The position numbers were made by a program, and so were the translations under genes. The notes beneath the pieces were generated by a model that saw only the letters and a list, made by a program, of their open reading frames with translations, had not been told where the DNA came from and made no database searches. Below, piece after piece: positions 52,745 to 61,790 of a DNA stretch of 64,000 nt. The DNA comes from Clostridia bacterium (GTDB taxonomy: Bacteria > Bacillota > Clostridia > TANB77 > CAG-465), in contig JAQSXK010000001.1 of assembly GCA_029256705.1 (NCBI GenBank), forward strand, positions 248,001 through 312,000, given 5' to 3'. Position 1 is the stretch's first letter. Each line of letters starts with the position of its first letter.

Positions 52745-53882
52745 ATTTTTGCCTCCTCATTATAAAGAATGTAATTAAGTAAAATATAATTGAAAAAACA
52801 CATAACACTCCAATATTAGTGAAAAATCTAGTATATGTATCATAATAATATAAAGCATAAAAAGCATCTGATATTACATTAGCTGGATTTATATATGACA
52901 AAATCGGAACTTTGTTTGCAATTATATACTTGATATCTAGCCACATCATTCCAGATAAAAATGAAAATAACATTGTAAAAGACACTATTATAGATATTTT
53001 TAATCCTTCTTTACCTTTTATAATACTACCTACCATTGCTCCAAAAGATACTCCTACGAGAGAACCACAGACTGCTGTAAGTATTATATATCCAATTTGG
53101 TTTCCAAAATCAAGATTTAAAGCAAATCTTAAATACGTTAATAGAATTAATATTATTAATATTTGTATAACAGTAGCTGCCAGTATTGAAGAAGCAAATA
53201 CTTTTAATTTATTTGTTGGAGCTAAGCTTACTCTTGCTCCCTGTGGAGATTGATTAGCCTGTACACTAAGAACTTCTTTCATACCATGCATCGCTCCATA
53301 TAAACAAGTCATAGCAATTAAAGCGTAATAATATGATACTGAACTATTTGGTGCATCATTATTTGATGATACCTCTTTTATGTACGATTCACTACTTCCA
53401 AGTTCAGAGATAAAATTTTGTATTGATGCTGGATTAGATTCTAAAATATTATGATACTGTGACGTTACCTGTAAATACTCATTTATAAATTGTTTTAAAA
53501 TTGTTTGCTTGAATCCAGATTCTTTTACCACAATCTTAGGTCCATCATTTAAAATTATATACCCTGATATTTTATTATTTTTTAGAAGTTCTTTTGCTTC
53601 TTCTTCATTAACAATTTTAGTATTAAACATTAAATCACTAGAAGATTCTTTACTTGAAACTGATGATAACGCTGAATTAAATGCAATATTATTTTGATAT
53701 TCAACATTATTTATAACAGCAATATCTATAGGTTCAAATTTTTCCAAATTTACAACATCTGGTATAGCCATTTTGAACATTGTAGCAAGTAAGATTGGAA
53801 ACATCAAAGTCCAAAACATTACCTGTTTATCTCTAATTAAACATTTCAACCTATTTAAAAATATATGTAAAAACATATTCAT
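52731..53882 (-). CDS. ABC-2 type transporter permease (first of pair)
   Basis: The 383-residue permease has the same plan as the next gene: an N-terminal segment (about 21-39, VMFWTLMFPILLATMFKM), an extracellular domain (about 45-190) and a C-terminal membrane domain. The latter contains the ABC-2 motif FTMLFSFLSGMMWLDIKYII and LSYINPANVISDAFYALYYYD. It starts 9 bases after the ATPase gene with AAAGGAG. The substrate is probably a peptide, lipid or drug-like compound, inferred from the linked two-component system. Confidence 0.9.
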   Translation of the reverse strand: MNMFLHIFLNRLKCLIRDKQVMFWTLMFPILLATMFKMAIPDVVNLEKFEPIDIAVINNVEYQNNIAFNSALSSVSSKESSSDLMFNTKIVNEEEAKELLKNNKISGYIILNDGPKIVVKESGFKQTILKQFINEYLQVTSQYHNILESNPASIQNFISELGSSESYIKEVSSNNDAPNSSVSYYYALIAMTCLYGAMHGMKEVLSVQANQSPQGARVSLAPTNKLKVFASSILAATVIQILIILILLTYLRFALNLDFGNQIGYIILTAVCGSLVGVSFGAMVGSIIKGKEGLKISIIVSFTMLFSFLSGMMWLDIKYIIANKVPILSYINPANVISDAFYALYYYDTYTRFFTNIGVLCVFSIIFYLITFFIMRRQKYASI

Positions 53883-53891
53883 TCTCCTTTC

Positions 53892-54824
53892 TTAATCTCT
53901 TAATTGTTTACCTGTTATTTCTAAAAATACATCATTTAATGTAGGAAGCTCTGAATAAATTCTTCCATAAGAAATTTTATTTTCTTTTAAATAATCTAAA
54001 ATATTAGTCAAATTATTATATCCTCTTTTAGATTTTATAACTAGTAAATCATTTTCATAATTGACTGAAGTAACTCCTTTTATTTTTTGTATATCTGATA
54101 AAATATGTTCTACTTTAGTGAACAACTCCACAGATATTTTTTCTCCAATTTCTATCATTGATTTAAGCTCATCTTTGGTACCTGTTGCTATTATTTTACC
54201 TTTATCCATAATTGCTATTCTACTGCAAATTTGTTCTACCTCTTCCATATAATGTGAAGTGTATATTATAGTAGCACCCTCTGCATTTAATTTTTGTATC
54301 CCTTCCAAAATATTATTTCTACTTTGTGGATCAACAGCAACAGTAGGTTCATCTAATATAATAAGTTTTGGCTTATGTGCTATCCCACATGCTATATTTA
54401 ATCTACGTAATAATCCACCACTTAACTTCTTTGGATAGAACTTTTTAAAATCATTTAAAGCAACAAAGTCTATTGCCTCTTTAACTAATTTTTTACGTTT
54501 CTCTTTATCTGTAACATATAATCCGCAAAAATAATCTATATTTTCATAAACTGTTAATTCATCAAATACAGCAACATTTTGCATAATAATTCCTATATCT
54601 CTTTTAATATCATACGCATCTGGTGCCATAGGCTTATCAAAAACCTCAATATTACCTTTATCATATTTAAGTAAAGATAAAATACAATTTATTGCAGTGG
54701 TTTTTCCTGAACCATTAGGACCTAAAAGACCAAATACCTCTCCTTCTTTAACTTCTAAATTAAAATGATCTAATGCAATTAAGTCATTATATCTTTTTAC
54801 TAACTTTTCAACTTTTACAACCAT
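53892..54824 (-). CDS. ABC transporter ATP-binding protein (drug/peptide exporter type)
   Basis: A 310-residue ATPase from the ATG at 54824, which follows GGGAGG; an upstream in-frame ATG at 54917 would run across the promoter region and lacks a site. Motifs: Walker A GPNGSGKTT (about 38-46), Q-loop IMQNVAVF, signature LSGGLLRRLNIA (about 134-145), Walker B LIILDEPTVAVD and the switch His in YTSHYMEE. The C-terminal 80 residues form the accessory domain common in DrrA/CcmA-like exporters. It is the first gene of the exporter operon, divergent from a histidine kinase gene, with two operator-like 14-mers between them. Confidence 0.94.
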   Translation of the reverse strand: MVVKVEKLVKRYNDLIALDHFNLEVKEGEVFGLLGPNGSGKTTAINCILSLLKYDKGNIEVFDKPMAPDAYDIKRDIGIIMQNVAVFDELTVYENIDYFCGLYVTDKEKRKKLVKEAIDFVALNDFKKFYPKKLSGGLLRRLNIACGIAHKPKLIILDEPTVAVDPQSRNNILEGIQKLNAEGATIIYTSHYMEEVEQICSRIAIMDKGKIIATGTKDELKSMIEIGEKISVELFTKVEHILSDIQKIKGVTSVNYENDLLVIKSKRGYNNLTNILDYLKENKISYGRIYSELPTLNDVFLEITGKQLRD

Positions 54825-54879
54825 AAAAAAATCCTCCCTTTTCATATATCTAATTATATAACATAATTTTTCAAAATAT

Positions 54880-54915
54880 AAGTGATATTTATCCACATAC
54901 AAAGTGACATTTGTC
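54880..54915. promoter_or_regulatory. Two direct 14-mers, likely binding site of the response regulator
   Basis: AAGTGATATTTATC (54880-54893) and AAGTGACATTTGTC (54902-54915) differ at two positions and start exactly 22 bases apart, about two helical turns. Each contains a short inverted repeat (GATA-TT-TATC-like and GACA-TT-TGTC). They lie between the ABC exporter operon and the kinase promoter. Confidence 0.7.
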
Positions 54916-54923
54916 ATGTTTTA

Positions 54924-54952
54924 TTGAAAATTGCCATTATTTGTGGTAATAT
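54924..54952 (+). promoter_or_regulatory. Promoter of the histidine kinase/response regulator operon
   Basis: TTGAAA (54924-54929), 17-base spacer ending TGG, TAATAT (54947-54952); extended -10. It lies just downstream of the paired 14-mers. Confidence 0.6.
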
Positions 54953-54982
54953 TAATATATAATAAATTTTAAGGAGAAACTT

Positions 54983-56041
54983 ATGAATACACTTATAGAT
55001 AAACTAATCATATTTTTCTTTTGTAGTACTTTATACCTTCAAAGCAATACGAGTATATATGTGGTTGTACCATTGATAGTTACAATAATATTTAGTTCTC
55101 TATCTTCTATTTTTGAAAAGAACATCCTCAAAATACTTTTATTTATCATATATAACATAATTTGCATATTAGACAATGAATTTATATACTTTCTTCCATT
55201 AATATGTTATGATATGTTTACTACAAAATTTAAATATATACTTTTAATTGCTATACTTCCATTTTTAATTAACTTTACAAAGTTACCTTTAACTTTGCAA
55301 GTTTTAATTCCACCATTTGTAGGTATTGTATGTCTTATGAAGTATCGCTCTGTTTTAACGCACAAATCTAAAAAAGAATATATTTTGCTTAGAGATTCAT
55401 CGAAAGAATTTTTAATAAGTCTTGAGCAAAAAAATAAAGATCTAATGGAAAAACAAGACTATGAAATAAATATTGCAACACTTAATGAAAGAAACCGTAT
55501 AGCTAGAGAAATACATGACAATCTTGGTCATTCGCTATCTAGTTCAATATTACAAATAGGAGCCTTAATGTCTATAAGTAAAGATGAAACAATAAAAAAT
55601 CATTTAAATACATTGAAAACTACATTATCTAGTGGAATGGATAATATAAGGAATAGTATACACAATATGCATGAAGAATACGTCGACTTAGAGAATGAAA
55701 TAAAAAATATTACTAAAGACTTCACCTTTTGCGATATTTCAGTTAATTATGACGTTAAAAGTAATCCAGATAAAAAATATAAAGTTTGTTTTATATCTAT
55801 TATTAAAGAATCATTATCAAATATAATAAAACATTCAAATGCAACTAAAGTAGACATTTCTATACGTGAGCATCCAGCTTTATATCAATTAATTATAAAA
55901 GATAATGGAAGTAAAAAAAATACAATTAATACAGATGGTATAGGATTAAAAAATATGATATATAGAATTAACTCACTAGGTGGAATAATAAACATTAATA
56001 ATGAAAATGGTTATTGTATCTTTATATCAATACCTAAATAA
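54983..56041 (+). CDS. Sensor histidine kinase, NarL/DesK type (HisKA_3)
   Basis: The 352-residue kinase has five or six short N-terminal membrane segments (to about 122) with almost no extracellular loops. A linker coiled coil (about 125-170) follows, then the HisKA_3 phosphorylation helix with His in RNRIAREIHDNLGHSLSS (about 172-189), and the ATPase domain with SNIIKHSNATK (N box), DNGSKK and GIGLKNM. The membrane-embedded sensor without an outer domain suggests sensing of membrane state or of a compound through the exporter. It is followed 18 bases later by its response regulator. Confidence 0.92.
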   Translation: MNTLIDKLIIFFFCSTLYLQSNTSIYVVVPLIVTIIFSSLSSIFEKNILKILLFIIYNIICILDNEFIYFLPLICYDMFTTKFKYILLIAILPFLINFTKLPLTLQVLIPPFVGIVCLMKYRSVLTHKSKKEYILLRDSSKEFLISLEQKNKDLMEKQDYEINIATLNERNRIAREIHDNLGHSLSSSILQIGALMSISKDETIKNHLNTLKTTLSSGMDNIRNSIHNMHEEYVDLENEIKNITKDFTFCDISVNYDVKSNPDKKYKVCFISIIKESLSNIIKHSNATKVDISIREHPALYQLIIKDNGSKKNTINTDGIGLKNMIYRINSLGGIININNENGYCIFISIPK

Positions 56042-56059
56042 AATGGAAGGAATGATAAT

Positions 56060-56683
56060 ATGAATATTATAATTGTTGACGATGATAAACTTGTAAGTAG
56101 TTCTCTAAAAACTATAATTGAAGAAAATTCAGATATCAAAGTATTAGGTATTGGCAATAACGGAAAAGAAGCAATATACCTATATGAAGAATTAAAACCA
56201 GATGTTTTACTTATGGATATACGAATGAATACCTTTACTGGATTAGAAGCTGCAGAAATATTAATTGTAAAATATCCAAATATTAAAATATTATTTTTAA
56301 CAACATTTGCAGATGATGAATATATTGTTAAATCTTTAAAAATTGGTGTAAAAGGCTATATATTAAAACAAAATTTTGAATGTATAATTCCTGCTATAAA
56401 AGCGATAAATGTTGGTCAAACAGTTTTTGGAGAGGATATAATTGCAAAAATACCTAATTTATTTAATCACAGTAATAGTGTTGACTTATCTAAGTACAAC
56501 CTTACAGATAGAGAATTTGAAATAATAAAACTAATATGTGATGGATTAAACAATAAAGAAATTGGTAGTTCTCTTTATATAAGTGAAGGAACAGTAAGGA
56601 ACGCAATAACTTCAATATTAGAAAAATTAGAGCTAAGAGATAGAACGCAGATTGCTATACTATATTACAAAAATTTAAATTGA
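56060..56683 (+). CDS. Response regulator, NarL/LuxR family
   Basis: The 207-residue protein has a receiver domain (acidic pair in VDDDKL at about 6-11, phospho-acceptor Asp in LLMDIRMN at about 54, Thr in FLTTFADD, Lys in ILKQNF at about 105). Its C-terminal LuxR-type helix-turn-helix is LTDREFEIIKLICDGLNNKEIGSSLYISEGTVRNAI (about 146-181, in parts). It should be phosphorylated by the kinase just upstream and act on the divergent exporter operon, most likely at the paired 14-mers at 54880-54915. Confidence 0.94.
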   Translation: MNIIIVDDDKLVSSSLKTIIEENSDIKVLGIGNNGKEAIYLYEELKPDVLLMDIRMNTFTGLEAAEILIVKYPNIKILFLTTFADDEYIVKSLKIGVKGYILKQNFECIIPAIKAINVGQTVFGEDIIAKIPNLFNHSNSVDLSKYNLTDREFEIIKLICDGLNNKEIGSSLYISEGTVRNAITSILEKLELRDRTQIAILYYKNLN

Positions 56684-56690
56684 TTCAATA

Positions 56691-56725
56691 AAAAGCCAGC
56701 GAAATTAATAATTTCACTGACTTTT
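56691..56725. terminator. Terminator between the response regulator and the 172-aa membrane protein
   Basis: 15 bp arms AAAAGCCAGCGAAAT and ATTTCACTGACTTTT around TAATA; the two differing positions are G-U in the minus-strand transcript. Flanked by A and T runs. Confidence 0.75.
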
Positions 56726-56732
56726 TTAGATT

Positions 56733-57251
56733 TCAAGCACTTTTTTTCTTAAACTTTAATATTTTCATAAATAGATATTTATAAAATACATAATAATATA
56801 TTCCTAAAATCATACAACTTATGTACATAACTACAATTCCAAAAACAATTGCAAAAATGAATTGTAATAGAAATGCGAAGAATTTACTCAATTTTTTGTC
56901 AGAAATGTCTTTTTTTAAGAATTTTCCATCATAATCAGTATATTCTGATATTCTTACTTCTTCATTTTCAAAAACACTTATATAGTAATCCGAATAAAAA
57001 TTTACGTTATAGCTAAATTCTTTTAATTTCTCATATTCATAATTTCCTTCAGATACCATTTCTTTTTGAATATATAGTTCTTTTAATTCTTCCTGCGTAT
57101 ATGGTTTAGTATCCGGAATTTGATTAAATATAAGAACAAAAAACAGACAAATACCTGATAAATAACCTATAACACAACTAATGTCATAAATCTTTTTTTT
57201 TCCTTCTTTATGTAACCACCGTTTAAAACTATCACGTAGTTTCTCTAACAT
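56733..57251 (-). CDS. Unrecognised membrane protein (172 aa, two membrane segments)
   Basis: No family recognised. From the ATG at 57251 (AAAGGAGA at good spacing; an upstream ATG at 57335 has none) the protein has a basic N-terminus (LEKLRDSFKRWLHKEGKKK), a membrane segment (about 24-42, VIGYLSGICLFFVLIF), an outer part of about 75 residues rich in Tyr, Glu and Lys, a second hydrophobic region (about 122-160) and a basic end (KILKFKKKSA). It contains an in-frame CGG (57221-57219, FKRW). A +1 shift there would end translation soon after, so CGG must be read normally in this gene. Confidence 0.6.
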   Translation of the reverse strand: MLEKLRDSFKRWLHKEGKKKIYDISCVIGYLSGICLFFVLIFNQIPDTKPYTQEELKELYIQKEMVSEGNYEYEKLKEFSYNVNFYSDYYISVFENEEVRISEYTDYDGKFLKKDISDKKLSKFFAFLLQFIFAIVFGIVVMYISCMILGIYYYVFYKYLFMKILKFKKKSA

Positions 57252-57353
57252 ATGGTCTCCTTTCGCCTTTTTAAATTTGAAAATTATAATATTTATTAAT
57301 ATTATAATTATATCACAATCCATAAATAATGTCAATAAACATATATTTATTCA

Positions 57354-59480
57354 TTATTTAAATGGTTCAATTATATTATCTTCATATATTATTTCAAGAT
57401 CATGTAAAGCTCTTGTGCATGCTACATACATAAGTTTCATATCCATCTCGTTTTTTGACGAATATATTTCTTCATCAGCATCAGTTATTATTACTGAATC
57501 AAACTCTAATCCTTTAGATAAATATGAAGTCATTATACAAATTCCACCATCATATGCTTCATTATCATTAGTCACATACTCTATATTAAAGTTAAATGAT
57601 TGTAAACTTTTATAAATTTCTATACTTACATCAGGTGTTTTGCATAATACAGCAATTGACTTGTGCCCTATATCTATACTATTTTTAATAAGTTTAGCTA
57701 TATATTCAATTTTTTTATCTTTACTACACTTTGTTATTTTCACTTCATTGCCATGTCTTATAACAGGTTTTCCCTCACCTAAATTTAGATATTTAGAAAT
57801 TTTATTTGCAGTTTCCATTATTTCAATAGTGGTTCTATAACTTTTTTCAAGTTTCATTATATCACAATTATTTTTAAATACTTCTTCTTTAACTTCTTCC
57901 CAATCACTAATGCCTCTATATGAATATATTCCTTGAGTCAAATCTCCAAATATACTAAAAGTTGAATTAGGCATCAATTTTGTAAGTACATAAAAATTGA
58001 AAGCACCAAAGTCCTGAGATTCATCTATTACTGCATGAACATATTTTTTATATTCATCTATTCCATTTAGCATAATTTTTAGATAAATCACGGCTGGTAT
58101 ATCCTCAAATTCTAGTAACTTTTTTTGTATATTATTCATTGTGTTAATTTCAAAATTGCTTTCTAGTAATTCTTTATCTTCAATATACCTTGAAAAATGC
58201 TCTATAAACATTTTATAAAGCTGTAATACCTTTATATTATTCACTGTTAAATACTTTTTAAGTCCAGTTAATGATCCAGATTCTATATTTTTTATTGTAT
58301 CCCATTTAAGTTCTTTCATTTTTTTACTATCTAAACCCGAATTCAATTCTTCAAACTCATTTTTTATTCTAATATGTTTTTCTATATCTAATTTAAGTTT
58401 ATTACTTAAGAGTTTAACTGTTAAATTAACTCTACTACTTATATCTGGTAAATTTGAATTTAGATTATACATATCGATAACATCTTCTTTAGTGTATATT
58501 AAACAGTTGTTGATAATAAAATCTTCTTTTGGCATAATACTCTGTTCATAATCCAATAAAAATTTATCTATTGCTTCTTTATATTTCATAGAAGTTTTAA
58601 ACCTAGAATACTTTGAAATTTGCTTTCCAGATATATATTCAACCAGTTTTTTCGTTGGTTGCTCAATTTCAAATTTTTCATTTACGTATTGTTTACTTAA
58701 TTCTTCATAAGTACATTGAACTGCATTACCAACATCCAAATCTGGTAGAACAGATGATATGTAGTTTATAAAAAACTTATTTGGGCCTATTACTATAAAT
58801 TGATCTGCAGCAACTTTTTTACTATAATTGTATACAAGATAAGCTATTCTATGAAGAGCAACTGTTGTTTTTCCACTTCCTGCAACTCCTTGAACTATTA
58901 CATTCTTATTTAAATGTGCTCTTATTATAGCATTTTGCTCACTCTGTATTGAAGCTACTATATTTTTCAATCTATTATCTGCACTCGCACCTAAATACGG
59001 TTTAAGTAGTTCATCATCTGAAACTGAATCAACATCAAATATACTAATTAATTCTCCATTTTCTACTATTATTTGTCTTTTAAGTTCTAATGTACCCTGA
59101 AGCTGTGTATCCTCAACTTTATAACTAATTTCTCCTAAATTACTATCATAATATACAGCAGATATAGGTGCCCTCCAATCTGTAACGATCATATCCCCAT
59201 TATCTGCCATTACTCCAACTTTTCCTATATATGCAATAATCTTTTCTTTGTTTGATTTGGTGTTTAGATCAATTCTAGCAAAATATGGTTTAGAAAGAGA
59301 GTTTTTTAAATTATTTAATTTAGTAGCAGTAATGCTCATAAGATTTTCTAATAATCTTGGATCGGCTGCATACATTTTGGGTAATTTTTTTAATATTTCT
59401 TGTTCTTCTTTAGTGATCTCTTTAATGCTATTTTTAGTAACCTCTAAATGTCCCTTTTCAAAAAGAAAATTATTTTCCAT
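57354..59480 (-). CDS. HelD-like UvrD/Rep-family ATPase
   Basis: A 708-residue protein from the ATG at 59480, which has AGGAGG; the upstream in-frame ATG at 59513 lies in the leader hairpin. It has the HelD layout: an N-terminal coiled-coil arm (about 1-75), a 1A domain with WRAPISAVYYD and the P-loop GVAGSGKTTVALHRIAYLVYNY (about 203-224), long insertions, Walker B VIDESQDF (about 490-497), GDLTQGIYSYRG and LEKSYRTT. The late motifs are VLCKTPD and SYLSKGLEFDSVIITD with VACTRALHDLEI. In Gram-positives HelD frees stalled RNA polymerase from DNA and recycles it. Other UvrD-like roles cannot be excluded. The leader carries a strong hairpin (59503-59538). Confidence 0.88.
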   Translation of the reverse strand: MENNFLFEKGHLEVTKNSIKEITKEEQEILKKLPKMYAADPRLLENLMSITATKLNNLKNSLSKPYFARIDLNTKSNKEKIIAYIGKVGVMADNGDMIVTDWRAPISAVYYDSNLGEISYKVEDTQLQGTLELKRQIIVENGELISIFDVDSVSDDELLKPYLGASADNRLKNIVASIQSEQNAIIRAHLNKNVIVQGVAGSGKTTVALHRIAYLVYNYSKKVAADQFIVIGPNKFFINYISSVLPDLDVGNAVQCTYEELSKQYVNEKFEIEQPTKKLVEYISGKQISKYSRFKTSMKYKEAIDKFLLDYEQSIMPKEDFIINNCLIYTKEDVIDMYNLNSNLPDISSRVNLTVKLLSNKLKLDIEKHIRIKNEFEELNSGLDSKKMKELKWDTIKNIESGSLTGLKKYLTVNNIKVLQLYKMFIEHFSRYIEDKELLESNFEINTMNNIQKKLLEFEDIPAVIYLKIMLNGIDEYKKYVHAVIDESQDFGAFNFYVLTKLMPNSTFSIFGDLTQGIYSYRGISDWEEVKEEVFKNNCDIMKLEKSYRTTIEIMETANKISKYLNLGEGKPVIRHGNEVKITKCSKDKKIEYIAKLIKNSIDIGHKSIAVLCKTPDVSIEIYKSLQSFNFNIEYVTNDNEAYDGGICIMTSYLSKGLEFDSVIITDADEEIYSSKNEMDMKLMYVACTRALHDLEIIYEDNIIEPFK

Positions 59481-59502
59481 ACTACCTCCTAAAATATATA
59501 CG

Positions 59503-59538
59503 CACAAAAGCACCCCTCTTACGAGAAGTGTTCTTGTG
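59503..59538 (-). promoter_or_regulatory. Strong hairpin at the 5' end of the helD-like mRNA
   Basis: 16-base arms (59503-59518 and 59523-59538) around TTAC. In the minus-strand RNA nearly every position pairs, several as G-U. It starts about 10 bases from the expected transcript start and ends about 13 bases before the AGGAGG. Confidence 0.55.
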
Positions 59539-59555
59539 AATTATATTGTTTATGT

Positions 59556-59584
59556 ATTTTAACATATATATTATAATATATCAA
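59556..59584 (-). promoter_or_regulatory. Sigma-A promoter of the helD-like gene
   Basis: Minus strand TTGATA (59584-59579), 17-base spacer, TAAAAT (59561-59556). Confidence 0.6.
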
Positions 59585-59620
59585 GTTATATATTAAATAT
59601 TATAGAAATTAAACATATTT

Positions 59621-60334
59621 TTATTTTTTTATTTGATTAATTATCTCATCTGCCTCAGATTGACTTAGATAATTATATTTAACCATCGAATCTAAAACTT
59701 GTAACTGTCTTTCTTTTGCAAGATCAGGATTAGCATTTAATGCATATACACTTGGCGCATTTGGAAGACCTGCTAAAAGAGTTGATTCATATAACGTCAT
59801 TTTTATAGGTTCTTTATACAGATATCCTTTACTTGCCTTTCCTATGCCATAATAACCATTTCCAAAATAAGTTATATTTATGTACATTTCTAATATATCA
59901 TCTTTTGAATACTCTTTTTCAAGTTTAAATGCTACAAGCAGTTCTGCTACTTTTCTTTCAAACTTTTTCTCTTGTGTAAAATACATGTTTTTAGCAAGTT
60001 GTTGAGTTATTGTGCTTCCACCTTCAGCAAGTTCACCAACTTTTAAATTTCTTATTATCGCCCTAAATGTAGCTATATAATCAATACCACCATGCTCTTT
60101 AAATCTATGATCCTCTATTGCAATAACAGCATTCTTATAATCTTTTGTCATTTCATCCATTTTTACATAATCTTTTGAACTTCTTATTTGACTTACTCTA
60201 TCTGCTAAACTAATCTGACTTAAAGCTTTTTCATACATATTGTAACCAGTTATAAATACTTTTAAAGATATAACTATTACAATTATAATAATTAAAAAGA
60301 TCATTTTTTTAATTAGACTTTTTATTGCTTTCAT
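59621..60334 (-). CDS. mtgA: Monofunctional peptidoglycan glycosyltransferase (GT51)
   Basis: The 237-residue membrane-anchored enzyme polymerises lipid II into glycan strands. An N-terminal anchor (about 9-28) is followed by the GT51 core. It has EDHRFKEHGGID (about 73-84, catalytic Glu), GGSTITQQLAKN (about 99-110), the KFERKVAELLVAFKLEKEYSK block with the second Glu region, LEMYINITYFGNGYYGI and LLAGLPNAPSVYAL. No transpeptidase domain follows; the chain ends at SQSEADEIINQIKK. The symbol follows the usual name for this family. Confidence 0.92.
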   Translation of the reverse strand: MKAIKSLIKKMIFLIIIIVIVISLKVFITGYNMYEKALSQISLADRVSQIRSSKDYVKMDEMTKDYKNAVIAIEDHRFKEHGGIDYIATFRAIIRNLKVGELAEGGSTITQQLAKNMYFTQEKKFERKVAELLVAFKLEKEYSKDDILEMYINITYFGNGYYGIGKASKGYLYKEPIKMTLYESTLLAGLPNAPSVYALNANPDLAKERQLQVLDSMVKYNYLSQSEADEIINQIKK

Positions 60335-60472
60335 CTTATATCACCTACCATAATTACTAATTTTTATGTAATTACTTAAATTATAGAAATTATATCACAA
60401 TAATTATATATTTTCAACCTATAATTACCATAAAAATGGAAAATGACCTTAAAGTCACCTAAAAAGTCATAT

Positions 60473-60970
60473 TTATTGATATACCGTTTCTTCTCCTCTT
60501 TCTTTTTTTAACTCTAAATCAGTAATTTTTACATATGGAATGGTTTCATCTCCATATTCTTTTAATTTTATAATACCTTCTATTTTTACCCAAGAATTAT
60601 TATCAGGTTTAATACCATCTATTTCACATTCAAAGCCAACTAATGAAGCATCTACCCCGCAACAATAATATTTTCTAAGTATTCCTAACTTGCCTTCTTC
60701 ATTATAGTATACAAAACCTTCATAACTAATAGTTTTATTATTGTAATCATTATAATTTATAAAAATTTCATTTATCATTCCATTAAAAAAATTATCTGTA
60801 AGTTTTATATCAATTTTTGATGTATTTTTTTCGCTATTATTATTTTCTATTGATTCTAATTCATTGTATATATTAACATTTTCAATATTGTTTTTAAAAT
60901 TAATAAATATTAATGTCAAAATTATTATAATTAAAGTAATAATTAAAAATATTGATAATCTTCTTTTCAT
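60473..60970 (-). CDS. DUF1980/TIGR03943-like membrane-anchored protein of the zinc operon
   Basis: A 165-residue protein with an N-terminal membrane anchor (about 5-24), a polar linker rich in Asn and Glu (about 30-55) and a C-terminal domain. That domain's block ILRKYYCCGVDASLVGFECEID and DNNSWVKIEGIIKL matches the C-terminal half of TIGR03943 (DUF1980) proteins, where a C-C-x-x-D-A motif and W-V-x-[IV]-x-G are conserved. Such genes are repeatedly found with permeases and zinc genes under Zur. Here it follows znuB by 3 bases, so a role in zinc handling is a fair inference. Only the C-terminal half of the usual protein is present, without the multi-spanning N-terminal part. Confidence 0.7.
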   Translation of the reverse strand: MKRRLSIFLIITLIIIILTLIFINFKNNIENVNIYNELESIENNNSEKNTSKIDIKLTDNFFNGMINEIFINYNDYNNKTISYEGFVYYNEEGKLGILRKYYCCGVDASLVGFECEIDGIKPDNNSWVKIEGIIKLKEYGDETIPYVKITDLELKKERGEETVYQ

Positions 60971-60973
60971 ATA

Positions 60974-61789
60974 CTACCTCTTCATAATCTTACTAACTAT
61001 AATTGCAATAATTAATAATAATATATTAACTGCTACAATACTCGCACCCGTAGGTAAATTCATAAAGAAAGATACAAATATACCTATAACAAAACAAACT
61101 ACTGATACTATAGCTGATACTATAACTAATCCCTTAAAACTAGTAGTTAATCTTTTAGATATAATAGCAGGAAATACTATTAAACTAGATATAAGTAATG
61201 TTCCCATTAATCTCATTCCAATAACAATAACCAAGGCTGTTACAAGTGCAAGTAAAAATTGATAAAATGTTACATTTATTCCACTCGCTTTCGCATACTC
61301 TTCATCATATGTAATAAGAAATAACCTGTTATAGAATATAACATATGCAATTACTACTAATATAGATAATACTATACTAATTATTACATCTTGATTTGTC
61401 ATTGCCAAAATACTTCCGAACATATAATTACAAACATCTATATTAAAGCCTTTTGTAAGTGCTGTAATTATAACGCCAAAAGTAAGAGCTCCTGTAGATA
61501 CTATAGCAATTACTACATCACCTGATGCTCCTTTTTTTTGACTAAAAGCCATAATTACAAATGAAGCTATAATTAATATTGGAATTGAAACATATAAAGG
61601 AGGCAAACCTAATGCTACAGCAAGAGATAGAGAAGCAAAACCAATTTCACCAAGTCCATGACCTATCATTGAATATTTTTTTAGCACTAATAATACTCCT
61701 ATTAAAGCTGCACAAAAAGATATAGATATTCCTACAATTAAAGCTCTAGATATAAACGGATAATTTAATAATTCTATTATTTCTTGCAT
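60974..61789 (-). CDS. znuB: Zinc ABC transporter permease ZnuB-like
   Basis: The 271-residue ABC-3 family permease has eight or nine membrane segments and the family marks MIGHGLGEIGFASLSLAVALGLPP (about 41-64) and the cytoplasmic coupling region DEEYAKASGINV (about 166-177). It is followed by GMRLMGTLLISSLIVFPAI. It forms the channel for metal taken up via ZnuA and driven by ZnuC. It starts 2 bases after znuC. Manganese or iron permeases look alike; zinc is inferred from the Zur-like regulator and the DUF1980 neighbour. Confidence 0.88.
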   Translation of the reverse strand: MQEIIELLNYPFISRALIVGISISFCAALIGVLLVLKKYSMIGHGLGEIGFASLSLAVALGLPPLYVSIPILIIASFVIMAFSQKKGASGDVVIAIVSTGALTFGVIITALTKGFNIDVCNYMFGSILAMTNQDVIISIVLSILVVIAYVIFYNRLFLITYDEEYAKASGINVTFYQFLLALVTALVIVIGMRLMGTLLISSLIVFPAIISKRLTTSFKGLVIVSAIVSVVCFVIGIFVSFFMNLPTGASIVAVNILLLIIAIIVSKIMKR

Positions 61790-61790
61790 C

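Noticed and set aside
56733-57335. Longer N-terminus for the small membrane protein from the ATG at 57335
   Set aside because: The extra 28 residues have no ribosome binding site; a strong AAAGGAGA precedes the ATG at 57251.
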